Positions 55,305 through 64,000 of a stretch of DNA of 64,000 nt are shown piece by piece. Every line of letters starts with the position of its first letter. The first letter of the stretch is position 1. Origin of the DNA: Brachycybe producta (taxonomy: Eukaryota; Arthropoda; Diplopoda; Playtdesmida; Andrognathidae); the NCBI GenBank assembly GCA_036925085.1, contig JAUPFP010000030.1, forward strand, positions 1,686,884 through 1,750,883, written 5' to 3'. The translations under genes and the position numbers were made by a program. Under the pieces are notes generated by a model. It saw only the letters and a program-made list of their open reading frames with translations. It was not told the DNA's origin and ran no database searches.

Positions 55305-57268
55305 ATGGCGGCCTCAAATAAAGGAGGATCAGGAATCAAGCAGGAAGAAGCCGAAGTGAAAACTGCAGGAATGCCAATTACGGACTTTCTCCTTCAACTC
55401 GAAGACTACACTCCAACCGTAAATCCTACAAGGAAACTCTTTTTTTTACACTTGAACTCTCTCTGTTCGAACAGAGGGTGTTTTATAGCGGAACCCTGCT
55501 CAGAGAGAGTTCAAGTTCAAGTGTTCAAGTTTGTAACTTAAGTTACAGTTACACTTTTAAAAGTAACTCATTTAAAGCATATTATTTGGTACAATTTGTA
55601 CTTTTGAAGAAAACAACGGAAGTTACAATTAATACTTGACTTTCGACTTGAACCCTCTGAGCAGGGTTCCAGTAGGCTACAGGAAAACCTCCTGTTCAAG
55701 GCCCACTTGCAGTTTTTTTCTGTTTTGGAACCCTTAATGGGAGGCTTCAAGTTGAAGGTCAAGTGCCAAATTATCTAAGTTACAGTTACTTTTAAATCTA
55801 ACTTGTAATAAGTACGGATTGGACAAAGTAACTGAAAGTTACAGTTACTTCACACTTTGAATCTCCTTATTATTAAGTGGGCCTTGAACAGAATTTTGTC
55901 TATATTGGAACCCCTGCTCTGAGGGTTCAAGTTGAAGTTGAAGAGTATTTCTACCTAAGAAAGTTACTTTTAAAAGTAACTCCTTGACTTTTGAGAATTC
56001 AACTGAAGTTACAGTTACTTAATATTTCGAAGAGAAAAGGGACCTTCTTCGAGAATATTCAATGAAACAAAAGTTTTTCTATATTGGGAACCCCTGCTCT
56101 GAGGGTTCAAGTTGAAGTTCGCGAGTGCGGAGGGTTTCTTCTTGAATTTGTTTCTAAAAAAAAAATGTCTAATCTTAAATTCACTTATTTTGTTGGTGAG
56201 ATTCCGGATGCAGTTACAGCCTACTATTTGAATGCTTCCGGTTTCGAGTCGTCGGATCCCAGAATGTAAATAATAAACCACATTCGTAAATAGAAAATAA
56301 ATTTTACGTCACAAATTTCATTTTGTGTCCGCGGTTTCGATTTTTTTTTTTTTTCAGAGTTCGGCTGATTTCTTTGGCCGCTCAGAAGTTCATTTCGGAC
56401 ATTGCGAACGACGCCTTACAACATTGCAAAATGAGGGGAACGGCACAGACCTCAAAGAAAACCGGAAAGGTGCTTTCTCGTATTGCAATGAACAATTTAT
56501 TATGAACTTACGAGAAACTCTCCGATTCATTATTCTGTCACTCCTCGGAAGACCAAAATTAAACAGAAATTAGAAAGTGTTTTAGAAACTAGAAGGGTAG
56601 CTCAATCACTTAATAATATTTATGATATCTTTCAAAATAAACTTTTAAATAAGATGAAAATTTAAAAAAAAAATATTGTCAGTTTTAAAGTTGTGTCATT
56701 TTGAAACTTAACATAAAAAAAAGCTTATTTTGAAAGATATCAACATGAAACTATCCTTAAGTAATTGATAGCTGCTACTCTTCTAGTTTCTAAAACGCGT
56801 TAAAGTTTTTTTATTGGACAGCAATACTAAGGAAAATAAAAATTAACGGTATTTTAGAAACTAGAAAGGGTAATTTCAATCACTCTTAATAATATTTTTA
56901 ATATTTATGACATCTTTCAAAATAAACTTTTTAAATGAGACAAAAAATTTAAAAAATTATAGTCTGCTTAAAGTAGAAGTCATTTTCAAATTGACATAAA
57001 AAGTTTATTTTGAAAGATATCAAAACATGGAAATACTCTTTTTGAGTGATTGAGCTAGCTTTTTCTAGTCTTCTGAAAGAATATAATCAGAGAGTTTGAA
57101 GTTTCGAAGCGTTTTCAGCTCGAGGAACTGAAATTAATTTGTTTTTCTCGTTTCTTGTTTTTTTTTCTGGGATAAAAGGATAAACGTTACACGTTAACTT
57201 TGGACGACCTTACGCCAGCTCTGTCTGAATATGGAATCAATGTCAAGAAACCTCAATACTTTGTTTAA
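55305..57268 (+). CDS. TAF10: TBP-associated factor 10 (TFIID/SAGA subunit), four exons
   Basis: Histone-fold subunit shared by TFIID and SAGA; it pairs with TAF3, TAF8 or SUPT7L. Exons are 55305-55418 (donor ACC|GTAAAT), 56201-56265 (acceptor GGTGAG, donor AT|GTAAAT), 56358-56469 (acceptor TTTTCAG, donor AAG|GTGCTT) and 57179-57268 (acceptor ATAAAAG). Lengths 114, 65, 112 and 90 keep phase and give 126 residues. The product has a short N-terminus, then [69 protein letters not shown] and the C-terminal [20 protein letters not shown]. It matches vertebrate TAF10 almost residue for residue over the histone fold and lacks the long low-complexity N-terminus of mammals. Introns 1 and 3 are swollen by repeats. 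Confidence 0.96.
55440..56115. repeat. Family O foldback pieces in TAF10 intron 1
   Basis: GGAACCCTGCTCAGAG, CTCTGAGCAGGGTTCC and twice GGAACCCCTGCTCTGAGGGTTCAAGTTGAAG occur within 600 bp, with AAGTTACAGTTACTT between them in both orientations. At least three overlapping units are present. They fill most of the 782-bp intron. The same unit opens the window at position 1. Confidence 0.7.
56545..57085. repeat. Two Family A copies in TAF10 intron 3
   Basis: Copy one is about 56565-56810 (AAAGTGTTTTAGAAACTAGAAGGGTAGC ... CTACTCTTCTAGTTTCTAAAACGC). Copy two is about 56830-57075 (GGTATTTTAGAAACTAGAAAGGGTAA ... GCTAGCTTTTTCTAGTC). They are head to tail and differ enough to be separate insertions. 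Confidence 0.8.
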
Positions 57269-58155
57269 AAATAATTAACAATTTTCATTCATTCGTTCGT
57301 TCATTCAAATCAAGACATTTAAAGAGAGAGAAAAACAAATACCCTTTTGACAAAAACACTTACTTTCTGAGGATTTTAAAATGTAAATTTATGTTTTTGT
57401 TTCTTCAAAAATTGTGATATCATTAAAACGGCATTTCGAAAATATCTTCTTCGTCGTCGTCTTTTTTTTTTTATTAAAATTCAATCCGTAGAATTAACTA
57501 AGTGTCTTTTTCAAGGAGTCAACGCCTTTTTTTTACTATTTATGTCTATTGTTTTAAAATGTTAGAAATGCAAACGAATAACTTTGTAATTTATGTCTTT
57601 GTTTGAAGTTCGTTTTTCGTAAATCCGAGAGAATGTTTGCATTGGATTTAGGTAGAATTCTATCCGTTTCCCTTTATTGCTACCGAAACCAATGAGAGCA
57701 TTAGGAAACTAAGGTCCTTGACGGATACACGACGTTTGGATGACTTTGTGACAACAAAAAGAAGTTGTATCTCGCGGGGTTGTCGTCGTAATGTATTTTC
57801 TAGAAAACGACGCGAACTTTGGCGACACAGGCGAAGTTTAAAACACATTTCAACTTCTGTCTCCGGAAAATGTATGAACGTTTCCAGCGGGCAGCAACAT
57901 CGTCCTTTCTTTGAACACAAAAGACATTGGATACAACTCAAATGATTGTGACTTTCAGTTGGAAGATGCATCTATTGGATCCATTGGAAGATGCACAAGA
58001 TTTCATTTCATAACATGGAAAAGCGACACATTTATATTTCAAATAGTTAACCCTCCACGACTTTCTCAAACTACAATTAAAACACATCTTTTTGTTCTGA
58101 AAAATTGTAATTTTTGAATTGTAACACTTTTTTTTTTGATTCCTTCTTATTATTT
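57269..58155. other. TAF10 3' region and an unassigned open segment
   Basis: 57652-57945 is markedly less A/T-rich and open on the plus strand after an acceptor-like TTTAG (VEFYPFPFIATETNESIRKL ... basic, Arg/Lys-rich, ending QLK). The minus strand is also open (57660-57971, starting MHLPTESHNHLSC). Neither translation is recognised. It could be an orphan exon, a degraded gene or untranslated sequence. Confidence 0.25.
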
Positions 58156-58159
58156 TCCT

Positions 58160-58385
58160 GGACCACGTCCACACCTAGCGGGGTCGGTGAATCGGTAATG
58201 AAAGATGCAACATTCGAGTCAGATTTTGCGAAATGTGTTTTTACGACCTGCTGGCCTGCCTAACATCAACTCCGAAAGACAAAAACACAACGACCGGAAT
58301 TCAAACCCGGAATCCCAAACACCACAAGTGGAGGCTATCTCCACTTGGCCACTTGGGGCGTCGGCAGTCTGATGCCTTAGTATAG
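58160..58385 (-). repeat. tRNA-derived SINE-like element
   Basis: On the minus strand a head with a pol III A box (GTGGCCAAGTGGAGA) and, about 45 bp on, a B box (GGGTTTGAATTCC) resembles a tRNA body of the Leu/Ser type but does not fold as a complete tRNA. It is followed by a roughly 120-bp unrelated tail (CGTTGTGTTTTTGTCTTTCGG ... GCTAGGTGTGGACGTGG). It is the only element here with internal pol III boxes. Confidence 0.6.
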
Positions 58386-59180
58386 AATAAAAATTCTTTT
58401 AACACAAAATTCGCTTAAGATAAAAATTATTATGGTCCATTCTATTTTATGTTAAATTATTTTCACTCAAAAATAGCAATTTTTTTTAGAAGAAAAAACA
58501 TTAATTTTATTGAAAATTTAGAGAGAAAAAAAACCTTTTTTTATACATTTTTGAATTTCCAAAAATGATTTCAATGTCGACATTCTATGAAGTTGGTCAG
58601 TTTTGAAAGACAAAAATATTTCTTTGTGACAGGATTAACTTGCTATTAGTTAAGTTGAATATCAGTTAAGTTGACTAGGGTTGGTGAAGAGGCCCAAATG
58701 GGGTCACATAGTGATGTGGATATACATGTATATATATATATATATATATATTTCTACTCCGCGCCTAGATGTCGATTATTATAAGAATATATATTGAGTC
58801 CTCTTTTTTTTTTTTTGGATTCTCATGTGGGTCACACTCCTCCTCCTTCATTTTCGAAACTAAAATTGGGTGGGAACAAAAAATTTTTTTTAAAAGTTGT
58901 CATTTCAAAATGAAAGCTCCACCTTGCACTTTCACTCTTTATAATTTTTATTAATCAATTGGACAGTTTTTTTTTGTATAAATATTTTTCAACCCAGGAA
59001 ACTCAAGTATCAATAACGATTTAGTACTATTATTTGGTAAGTAATCAATTTTTTAAAAAAAAAAAAAATCTCTTCATTACAATGTGTCACTTCAATACTT
59101 ATAATAGAATTTAAAAATTTTCTCTCTTTAAAAATTGCGTGTTTTCTAAAAAAAAAAAAAGGGTTGTTTATTGTATTTTA
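58386..59180. other. A/T-rich spacer, no gene seen
   Basis: Contains an (AT)n run at about 58728-58752 and several A or T homopolymers. No conserved frame was found. Confidence 0.5.
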
Positions 59181-59184
59181 CTAG

Positions 59185-59845
59185 TTTACTGTGTCCAACA
59201 CACAGAATGCAACAAGTGGAAAATATATTTCTGAGAATTTATATGGCATGTGTTAATAAGATTATTTTGACAATGCAGTTTCTCAACTAAATTGTTCCTC
59301 TGTCATATGCCCTTTGGGTTGCTTGCAGAGTAATTATTAAAATTCAAAGAAAAAAATTATCTCCAGCTGTTTCAATGTACGTGAAACATGTAGCAACCAT
59401 AAGAAAACGTTGTGTCCACGCAATAGAAGTACGTTGCTTTCAGAAAGTCTCCAGCAACTAGTTGCAACACACATTTGTCCATCTGTTCAAAGGCAAAGAC
59501 ACAAATGAAATGGTCAACAAGCGAATACTAGTAGAAACTGTCCACCACACTAAACAAATACCTGGAGAAAGTTCCCACCAGTAGCCACTTATTGCATATT
59601 TTCCTTTTGAAGTTTGCTGCTCAAAATGAAAACATGCAACAAAAAAATGGGCCATTTGTTGCAGAAACCTGTTGAAAGTCGAAATGTTTCCACTTGATGC
59701 ATCTGTGTGGACGGTTTTAGACTGGCTTCACACGGACCACTTTTGATTTGATTTGAAAAATTACTCTGCAAACAGCCATAAAGGCCTATGGCAGAGGGAC
59801 AAGAGTCCAAGAGCAGCATAGAAAATGCATTGTCAAAACCAGAAA
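59185..59845. repeat. Family Q composite with inverted flanks
   Basis: TTTTGACAATGCAGTTTCTC ... CCTCTGTCATATGCCCTTTGG ... TTGCAGAGTAATTA (59267-59335) is complementary to the segment 59742-59840 (ATTACTCTGCAAACAGCC ... CCTATGGCAGAGGGACAAGAG ... CATTGTCAAAACC). Between them are CAACAAGTGGAAA/TTTCCACTTGATGC and other partial inverted pairs. Confidence 0.6.
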
Positions 59846-60155
59846 ATATAAAACCCCATTGATATAAACCCAACAACAATTTCAATATTTTTTTTAATGC
59901 TGCAAAAATATAAACAAAACTTTGTTGCGCTACACAAAGTGGTCGTTTTTAGCAGACCATTGATTACACAGGGGGTGTTCACACGAGCCACCGCCACCAT
60001 TTTTTTTACACCACAAGTGTTGATAAGTGGTTGAATTCTGTCACAAGTGGCGACCACCGATTGTCTGTCAGTGATGATCAAGGTCATGCATACCAGTGGT
60101 CCACAACAAGAACGCAATTGTTTTCAATGGTGGTCCGTGTAAAGCCGGCCTTAAT
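59722..60155. repeat. Family I repeat, second copy
   Basis: CACACGGACCACTTTTGATT near the left and GTTTTCAATGGTGGTCCGTGTAAAG at the right. The inside has CAAAGTGGTCGTTTTTAGCAGACC, GATAAGTGGTTGAATTCTGTCACAAGTGG and CAGTGATGATCAAGGTCA, parallel to the copy in SPCS1 intron 2. It is interrupted at its left by Family Q. Confidence 0.65.
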
Positions 60156-60159
60156 GTGG

Positions 60160-61300
60160 GCACTCAAAAATTGCCCATTTTAAAAGAAACTAGGTCCTTC
60201 CACATGTTTTCACTTCACTTTTACCTTCAACTAGGTCAGAAAAAAGGTTTTTTTTTTAAATGTATAATTTTGTTGCCACTTAAATCCAATAAATAATTAA
60301 ACTGTTGCAACTAACAACAGTCATCAAATCTCATTTTAATACAATAAAAAGGCCAAAAAAATTGTTACAATTAAAAAAAAAACAAGGTTCAAAGAACTGT
60401 GCAATAATTATTGGCGCCTTCAACAATTGAGAAAGTTTCATTTTAATAAAAATTAAATTCGACCTTGTATAGTTTTTTGATATTACTTAGAAAAAATGAT
60501 GTAATAAATTTATAGAAGGGCCATTTGCACCTTTTTTCTTAATACAAGGATGCTGCAAACTAAGGGCAATGACCTCAAGACAGACACCTGTATTAATAGG
60601 ACACCTGATTATCACAAGGCCGCCCCCCTTATTTTCACCTTAAGGAGAATACCATCACCCAAATAAAGGCCCTCTTTTTTTCTATTATTCCACCCTCCTT
60701 TCCCGTTCCACCCTAATTTCTATTTTCAATTTTACCGTTATATTAGGACCCCCAAAACACACTTAACCTAATTTTAAACATGATAAGTTCATTTCTAAAA
60801 TAAAATACGTTAAAACAGGATTCGAGTCGGTTTTTTTTTCTCAATTAAATTTATAATTAAGAAAGTGATTCTTCTCCTATTTTTAACCTCTTTTCAAGGA
60901 TTTTTCTTTTTTTTCTATGTTTCAGATTACAATTTATTAATCATTAAAAAATGTTTTTTTTATATAAATAATTTTCGTTTAAAAATCTATTAATTGATTG
61001 ATTGAAAATGTCATCTTCTTGTCCTTCAGTGACAAAAAAAAAATCAAGTTAAAATTTTTAAAATATATATTTTTATAATTAATATATTTATTTGAAAATT
61101 TTGGCAAAATTTCAAGGTGAATTTCATTTCTAAACTAAAATACACAAAGAATAATTAATAACTTAATATTTCTCATTTATATTAATTAATATAAATTATA
61201 ATATGCTTTTTCATGAATATAAATGGTATCATTTGAAATATGAAAAATTCTTTGATTCATTTTGCACAATTCTTATGACTTTTTTTTAGTTATAATTTAT
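60160..61300. other. A/T-rich spacer, no gene seen
   Basis: No recognisable coding sequence or repeat family beyond homopolymer and A/T-rich tracts. 60540-60760 is somewhat C-rich but has stops in all frames within short distances. Confidence 0.5.
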
Positions 61301-61303
61301 AAC

Positions 61304-61633
61304 TAGGGCTCGGATTTTGATGCAATATCAACCGGAATGTTTCTCAATTTGTGGCCCAAGTGCCAATTGTGAAAGAATCAATCATCATCAATTCATCATT
61401 ATTAGAGCAAACTGCAATTATGCTTTTTTCTAATCAGAAAAGGCTGGTTAGAGAGGCTAGATGTCTGATTAAATATCAGTTGTCAGCTAGAGTTCTAGTC
61501 TCTAACCATTTTTTCTTAATTAGAAAGAACAAGTGTTTTTTTTTATCTAAACGAGGTTGTTACTTCACAATTGGCACTTGGGCCACATATTGAGAAACAT
61601 TCCAGTTGATATTGCATCAAAATCCGAGCCCTA
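61304..61633. mobile_element. Family J hAT-like MITE with nested Family E
   Basis: Ends TAGGGCTCGGATTTTGATGCA and TGCATCAAAATCCGAGCCCTA, with TTTATAAC perfectly repeated on both flanks. The arms extend about 70 bp (GTTTCTCAATTTGTGGCCCAAGTGCCAATTGTGAA). The loop holds a Family E foldback (GGTTAGAGAGGCTAGATGTC ... CTAGAGTTCTAGTCTCTAACC, about 61445-61508). Confidence 0.88.
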
Positions 61634-62581
61634 TTTATAACCAGTGCTGGGAAATAAGAAAATTTTCCTTAAAAATAAGTGAATTAAGAATATTTGCCCA
61701 GGGCCGGAAGGGGGGGGGCAATCATCAAAAAGCATAGAAGCCCTTCTTGGCTTCTCCCCTTCCCGGCCCCACCTCCTTCATCTAATAATAATTTTAAAAA
61801 TTGCAAAAGTTTTGCACGAATCCCCCCCCCCTCCCAACCAAATACAAGAGATCCGGGCTCCTAGGCTTTCACCTACTTACATGTAGTCTAATGGATAATC
61901 CGGCTGTGTATTTCCATAATGTATAATTTAAGTTAATCACAACCCCCTTCCCCCCTAGGGACCCAACTTTAGAATTTCCAACTCAATAAATTATAAGGAA
62001 ATGTTTAAAACAATTTATAAAATAAAATGTATTGTATGTGAGGCTACGTCATATACAACTATGGAAAAAAATAAATAGCTACCAAAATGCAATTCTAACC
62101 TATTTTGTACTAAATTTTATCAAATTATGTTAATATGTCACGGAAATCTTTTTAATAAAACCAAAAATGTACTACATAAATATTTTAGAACATCTCTTCA
62201 CGTAATAATCTGTCAATTAATAAGATTTGGCCAAAATATGGATTTAATGAGTTTTGAAAAAAAAAAATAAGTATGCAAATCTCGCTTTTATTTATTTTTG
62301 ATAAGTTTTTCCCAAAACTTTTTCCCAATTTTTTGGACATTTTTGAATCTCCAAAAAATCCCTTCCTACTTCAGCTATTTCTTTTCTTCCCACATTTTCC
62401 CGTCTGTCTTGGCTTTAACACCTTAATTATGGATGCTAATCACATACAAGACTCATTAGAAAACAAAAGAGTAAATCAATTGATTGTAAAATGACACCAC
62501 ATTTCCAGAAAGAAAATTCTAGAAATGTTATTATTATGGTTTTTATTAAAACACTTTTGGCAAGGACAACATTCAAATGAG

Positions 62582-62612
<31 letters not shown>

Positions 62613-63465
62613 GCAAAAACAAACTCACAATCTGATATAAATATTTATTATTTAATTAGAACATTTTCAATGTCATTCCATTATTGGATAAAAGACAATT
62701 AGAAATAGTTTTTTTAGAAAGGGCCACCTCCCACTCCCCCCCCCCTATTTCTAATAATTATATCTATACTATATTCGCATTTTGAAACAAATCAACCAGC
62801 ACTTTATGAATTATTATTAATTAATGAAATGTTCCAGATGTGGTGGGCCTTGGAGTGGTGGACCTCAAAGAAGAACATTTGGTCACTAGAGACCTCCTTG
62901 AGTGTGTGTGTGTGTGTGTTTGTGTGTTTTACAAAACAAATAATTCAAAGTCACTTGGCGTCACTTTTGGCCCTTAAAACCACCTATTTAAAAAGAAAAG
63001 CCTCAAAGGGCTCAATGACCAGAATCCGGAACTGAAGAGTTGAAAATTAATTGTTCAGGAAACGCAGGCAACATAGGAATATACAAGACTATAAGGACCA
63101 AGAGAGAACAAGACAACCAATGGTTTGGAGACTAGAAGTGCCCTTGAACTAAAATACAGTGCAGTGCTCTTTTTTCATTTTCTACCTGTTCATTCTTAAT
63201 AATTATTATTATCCTTTACTTCCCAAGGACAGTTTATTTACTAAATTGCATTGTGTTCTATGGAGGTATACTGACTGTGCTGCTGCTGCTGCTTCCTATT
63301 GTTGTTTTGTCATAATTTTAAAAAAGTATTATTTTATATAAATAGTGAAACCACGATTTTTTAAACATTAGAAGAAGCAACTTTGTCTTCTTACCTTCAG
63401 AAACAACTGGTGGCACACATAGAACGCATTCATTTTCAACGGCATCACATTAAAACGACGAAGAT
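61634..63465. other. Spacer upstream of the NRF-like gene, no gene seen
   Basis: Includes a G9 run (about 61710-61718), (CT)n at 62581-62608 and (GT)n at 62901-62918. 62830-63150 is moderately GC-rich but has no conserved translation. The last 100 bp contain TATATAAATAG at about 63334, possibly a TATA box for the downstream gene, about 125 bp before its ATG. Confidence 0.45.
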
Positions 63466-63847
63466 ATGTCACACGGTCGCCACCGCAACCATATTTGTCT
63501 AATATTCGTTCTCGGTTTACTGAAATGTTTCCATCAAGTTCGGACTATGGCCGTAGATGTGGCTGTAGTGTCCATCAATGAGTCGTTGCCACACGAAGTT
63601 GGTGAACTGGACACTTCAGTCTTGAAGCAATTTCAATACGACCACATTTCAACGACGGCTTCAACCACTAACGATAATAACACAACCACTGTGGTGGCCA
63701 AACAAGTCGATGGAACATCCTTGTTTCATTTACCATCCATGTCTGAATTAGGAACATTTGTGTCTTCGGATGTTTCAGTAGACTGTTTCAATCATACCAT
63801 TATGTTCCTTCAACAGGTTCAACAATTGGAGTTCTGGGCACTGGAAA
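63466..63847 (+). CDS. Nose-resistant-to-fluoxetine (NRF-6)-like protein, first exon (3' partial)
   Basis: Multi-pass membrane acyltransferase-3 family protein; relatives in nematodes affect lipid or drug uptake in gut. Exon 1 encodes 127 residues plus one base and ends at a good donor (GAA A|GTAAGC). The start ATG is followed by a signal-peptide-like stretch (HICLIFVLGLLKCFHQV), then a polar, Thr/Asn-rich extracellular part with N-glycosylation-type sites (NES, NTT, NHT). It ends in CFNHTIMFLQQVQQLEFWAL, matching the Cys and ...FL..L...ExWALKM... start of the NRF N-terminal domain. Transmembrane acyltransferase exons would lie beyond the right edge. The identification rests on this short motif. 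Confidence 0.6.
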
Positions 63848-63919
63848 GTAAGCAATAGTATATATTATAACATATTATAAAATATATTAAATTATTCAAT
63901 ATAATTTAAAAAAAAAATT

Positions 63920-64000
63920 CATTGAAAGGTTGTTAGTAACTAGAATAGTAGGTGAGAAGGTGCTTAACATGATTTATGAACCAGCTGATTTTGAAACTCT
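63920..64000. repeat. Family A left end, cut by the window edge
   Basis: AAAGGTTGTTAGTAACTAGAATAGTAGGTGAG follows the donor of the NRF-like exon by about 70 bp, so another Family A copy probably occupies intron 1. Confidence 0.5.

Noticed and set aside
58290..58370. Genuine tRNA gene
   Set aside because: A and B boxes are present, but the acceptor stem and anticodon arm do not pair as a full cloverleaf, and a long unrelated tail follows; a SINE head is more likely.
59458..60117. Minus-strand ORFs of 65-98 codons
   Set aside because: They overlap the Family Q and Family I repeats, and the reading frames are not shared between repeat copies.

Overview
This is eukaryotic, metazoan DNA, AT-rich, with long non-coding stretches packed with short inverted-repeat elements. 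Coding genes are split by mostly small GT-AG introns, and their products match animal families. The phylum cannot be fixed from the window. The SPRY protein is closest, from memory, to insect gustavus, but the other genes are pan-animal, so an invertebrate bilaterian is the safest statement.

From left to right: (1) An SPSB/gustavus-like SPRY gene lies on the minus strand (389-7113). Three phase-compatible exons are visible and the SOCS-box exon lies beyond the left edge. Its introns hold a 30-bp tandem array and several MITEs. (2) About 18 kb (7.2-25.7 kb) has no recognisable gene. It is a mosaic of MITE copies, foldbacks and simple repeats. (3) SPCS1, the small signal peptidase complex subunit, is a four-exon minus-strand gene (25756-26779) whose exons are too short to appear as long ORFs. 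(4) XRN1, the 5'-3' exoribonuclease, has 38 coding exons on the plus strand (27880-40688) and is divergent from SPCS1. (5) A two-exon candidate tail-anchored micropeptide is at 42091-42774. (6) A large CTACAGAAAACGTA(n) minisatellite with an inverted block occupies 43.3-44.1 kb. (7) An apparently single-exon CLIC-type chloride intracellular channel gene is at 46553-47389. (8) About 7.9 kb of repeats follows, including a hAT-like insertion with a perfect 8-bp duplication. (9) TAF10 has four exons at 55305-57268. (10) A further repeat-rich 6 kb follows, and then the first exon of a nose-resistant-to-fluoxetine (NRF-6) type gene starts at 63466 and runs off the right edge.

The genes are housekeeping functions with no shared pathway: mRNA decay, ER signal peptide processing, TFIID/SAGA transcription, ubiquitin ligase adaptor, redox/chloride channel. 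What unifies the window is its mobile DNA. Family A (TTTAGAAACTAGAAGGGTA ends) is in nearly every large intron and spacer. Family B (ACAGGCAGTTAGAAAT ends) is flanked by 9-bp duplications in several copies. At least two 8-bp-duplication (hAT-like) families, a probable solo LTR pair and many unique foldbacks are nested within one another. Exon boundaries were read by eye from splice sites, reading phase and remembered family sequence. No alignment or transcript data were available.
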